From Bacteroidota bacterium (lineage in GTDB: Bacteria > Bacteroidota > Bacteroidia > B-17B0 > Aurantibacillaceae), in the NCBI GenBank assembly GCA_016194985.1, contig JACQAK010000054.1:1-35127 (forward strand): a DNA stretch of 35,127 nucleotides, given 5' to 3'. The notes below the pieces were generated by a model that did no database searches, was not told the DNA's origin, and worked only from the letters and a program-made list of their open reading frames with translations. The translations under genes and the position numbers were made by a program. Below are positions 34,275 to 35,127 of this stretch, piece after piece (positions within the stretch are counted from its first letter, which is position 1; the number at the start of each line of letters is the position of its first letter).

Positions 34275-35087
34275 TTATTTTTTAGTGCAAACCACTTGGT
34301 TCTTATATTTTATATTAATGGTGGAATATTTATTCCAACCATCTGTTTTATTTAATCCTTCTGTATAAAATAATTTCAGTTTGTTAAACTTTTCTTCAAG
34401 ATCGATCGCTTCTCCGAAAATTATTTTGTGATTTCCGATAGAGGGGTATAATTCCAATTCTTTATCGGGTGTTACATTTATTTGATGTATCAGGCTTGAC
34501 AGCACAGAGTCTTTCGCAATAAAAGCGGAGATGTTATAAATGTCATCCAGCACGCTTACTTTGCTAAACAATTCGTTTTTAGCAATGGTGTTTACCGGAA
34601 ACTGGTAGCGCGACGCGAAGGGCTCCATGATGTATCCTGTGGCAATGAGTACACGTGCTGTGTATTTATCGCTTAAGGGCATCAGTTTGGATTTATCATC
34701 GATGTAATAGCTTTCGCCATCCATATTGATAACCCGAACCAATGGTGTGCGTTGCGTTACATCGATAGTAACGTCTCCGTTAATATCTACTGCAATATCA
34801 GCGTTTTCAACTGCGGGATGAGAATTGAGTGCTTTCTCTAAACTGTTTACATCTATGTTCTTTACAGAAGTGTTTAAAATGGAATCATTCCTTTCTTTGA
34901 AAAATTCTTTTACATCTTCTTCATCAATAAATGTGTTCACATCCGTGTTGTTCACTGATACTAACATGTTTTCGGCTACTACGTTTTTTTCTTTACCGGT
35001 GGCAAAGGCTAAAGACGCAAATAGACCTGATAATCCAATAATCCAAAGAACGATAGTTAGTATTTTTCTAAAATTTAATTTTTTCAT
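34275..35087 (-). CDS. ftsQ: Cell division protein FtsQ
   Basis: Divisome scaffold protein, inner membrane with a periplasmic body, 270 residues. A short basic N-terminus is followed by one transmembrane segment (about 9-29). A POTRA domain follows at about 38-112 (VSVNNTDVNTFIDEEDVKEF to GDVTIDVTQRTPLVRVI), then the beta domain with YYIDDKSKLMPL and TARVLIATG. Placement directly upstream of ftsA (4-nt gap) supports the identity, since sequence conservation is low in this family. The 40 nt beyond its start show no recognisable gene; murC would be expected next. Confidence 0.92.
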   Translation of the reverse strand: MKKLNFRKILTIVLWIIGLSGLFASLAFATGKEKNVVAENMLVSVNNTDVNTFIDEEDVKEFFKERNDSILNTSVKNIDVNSLEKALNSHPAVENADIAVDINGDVTIDVTQRTPLVRVINMDGESYYIDDKSKLMPLSDKYTARVLIATGYIMEPFASRYQFPVNTIAKNELFSKVSVLDDIYNISAFIAKDSVLSSLIHQINVTPDKELELYPSIGNHKIIFGEAIDLEEKFNKLKLFYTEGLNKTDGWNKYSTINIKYKNQVVCTKK

Positions 35088-35127
35088 TTTTAATTAGTGT
35101 TAAGTGATTAGTGCTGATTGAATAGTA

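Noticed and set aside
34002..34355. 117-codon plus-strand frame across ftsA and ftsQ
   Set aside because: Antisense to conserved division genes and without family features.
35088..35127. Possible end of murC upstream of ftsQ
   Set aside because: murC is expected here from division-cluster order, but 40 nt with stops in several frames are too little to assign.
1..35127. tRNA, rRNA, CRISPR array or prophage genes
   Set aside because: I looked through the intergenic spaces and saw no cloverleaf-like sequence, rRNA segment, spaced direct repeats, integrase or phage structural gene.

Overview
The window is an A+T-rich stretch of chromosome from a member of the Bacteroidota. The evidence is a short primary sigma factor (289 residues, no region 1.1), repeated TAnnTTTG promoter elements just upstream of genes, an almost complete lack of Shine-Dalgarno sequences, and several families largely confined to this phylum (IPExxxVDY, DUF2480, HU-CCDC81/SPOR, PD40 proteins of the cell envelope). 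I cannot place it more closely than phylum. No rRNA, tRNA, CRISPR array, prophage, complete insertion sequence or recognisable defence system was found. Most of the window is core, vertically inherited sequence.

Layout. 1-3052 (minus): ung, an unrecognised helical protein and the start of hemW. 3107-6532: a small lipoprotein with ytxJ, an OsmC protein on the opposite strand, then an outer-membrane protein gene with lipA and an unknown membrane protein. 6555-15592 is a long minus-strand run: an unknown beta-barrel protein, an FAD oxidoreductase, a 982-residue internally duplicated TPR/PD40 protein, a set of RimB-like protease, RimK ligase and AstE-like deacylase, and a POTRA/beta-barrel protein. 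15662-21640 is mostly plus strand: a lipoprotein, an HU/SPOR protein (minus), a DUF1571 protein with an internal LysM, SufT, DUF2480, a barrel protein, aroA and a small membrane protein. 21722-24779 (minus): recN, fabI and an IPExxxVDY protein. 25036-27574 (plus): rpoD, rpe and superoxide dismutase. 27649-30830: an NAD(P)H oxidoreductase, a GAF-SpoIIE phosphatase, a secreted protein and a DUF7793/STAS-like protein. 30934-35087 (minus): a 40-residue membrane micro-ORF and the division genes ftsQ-ftsA-ftsZ.

How they work together. Three groups have clear shared jobs: ftsQAZ (divisome assembly), rimB-like/rimK/AstE-like (addition and probably removal of amino-acid or acyl groups on ribosomal protein S6 or a similar substrate), and sufT-DUF2480 (iron-sulfur maturation). 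lipA, aroA, fabI, rpe, recN, ung and sod are single housekeeping genes. Many genes encode exported envelope proteins of unknown function.

The least ordinary material is between and inside the genes. Four intergenic spaces carry structured, repeat-like DNA: a two-armed REPIN-like palindrome after aroA, an element that supplies the end of a small membrane-protein gene, a palindromic insert between ftsA and ftsZ, and a degenerate element after rpoD. Among proteins, a LysM nested inside a DUF1571 domain, a tandem duplication of about 460 residues, and an HU-like domain tethered to a SPOR domain deserve a second look. I did not find convincing evidence for an entirely new multi-gene system.
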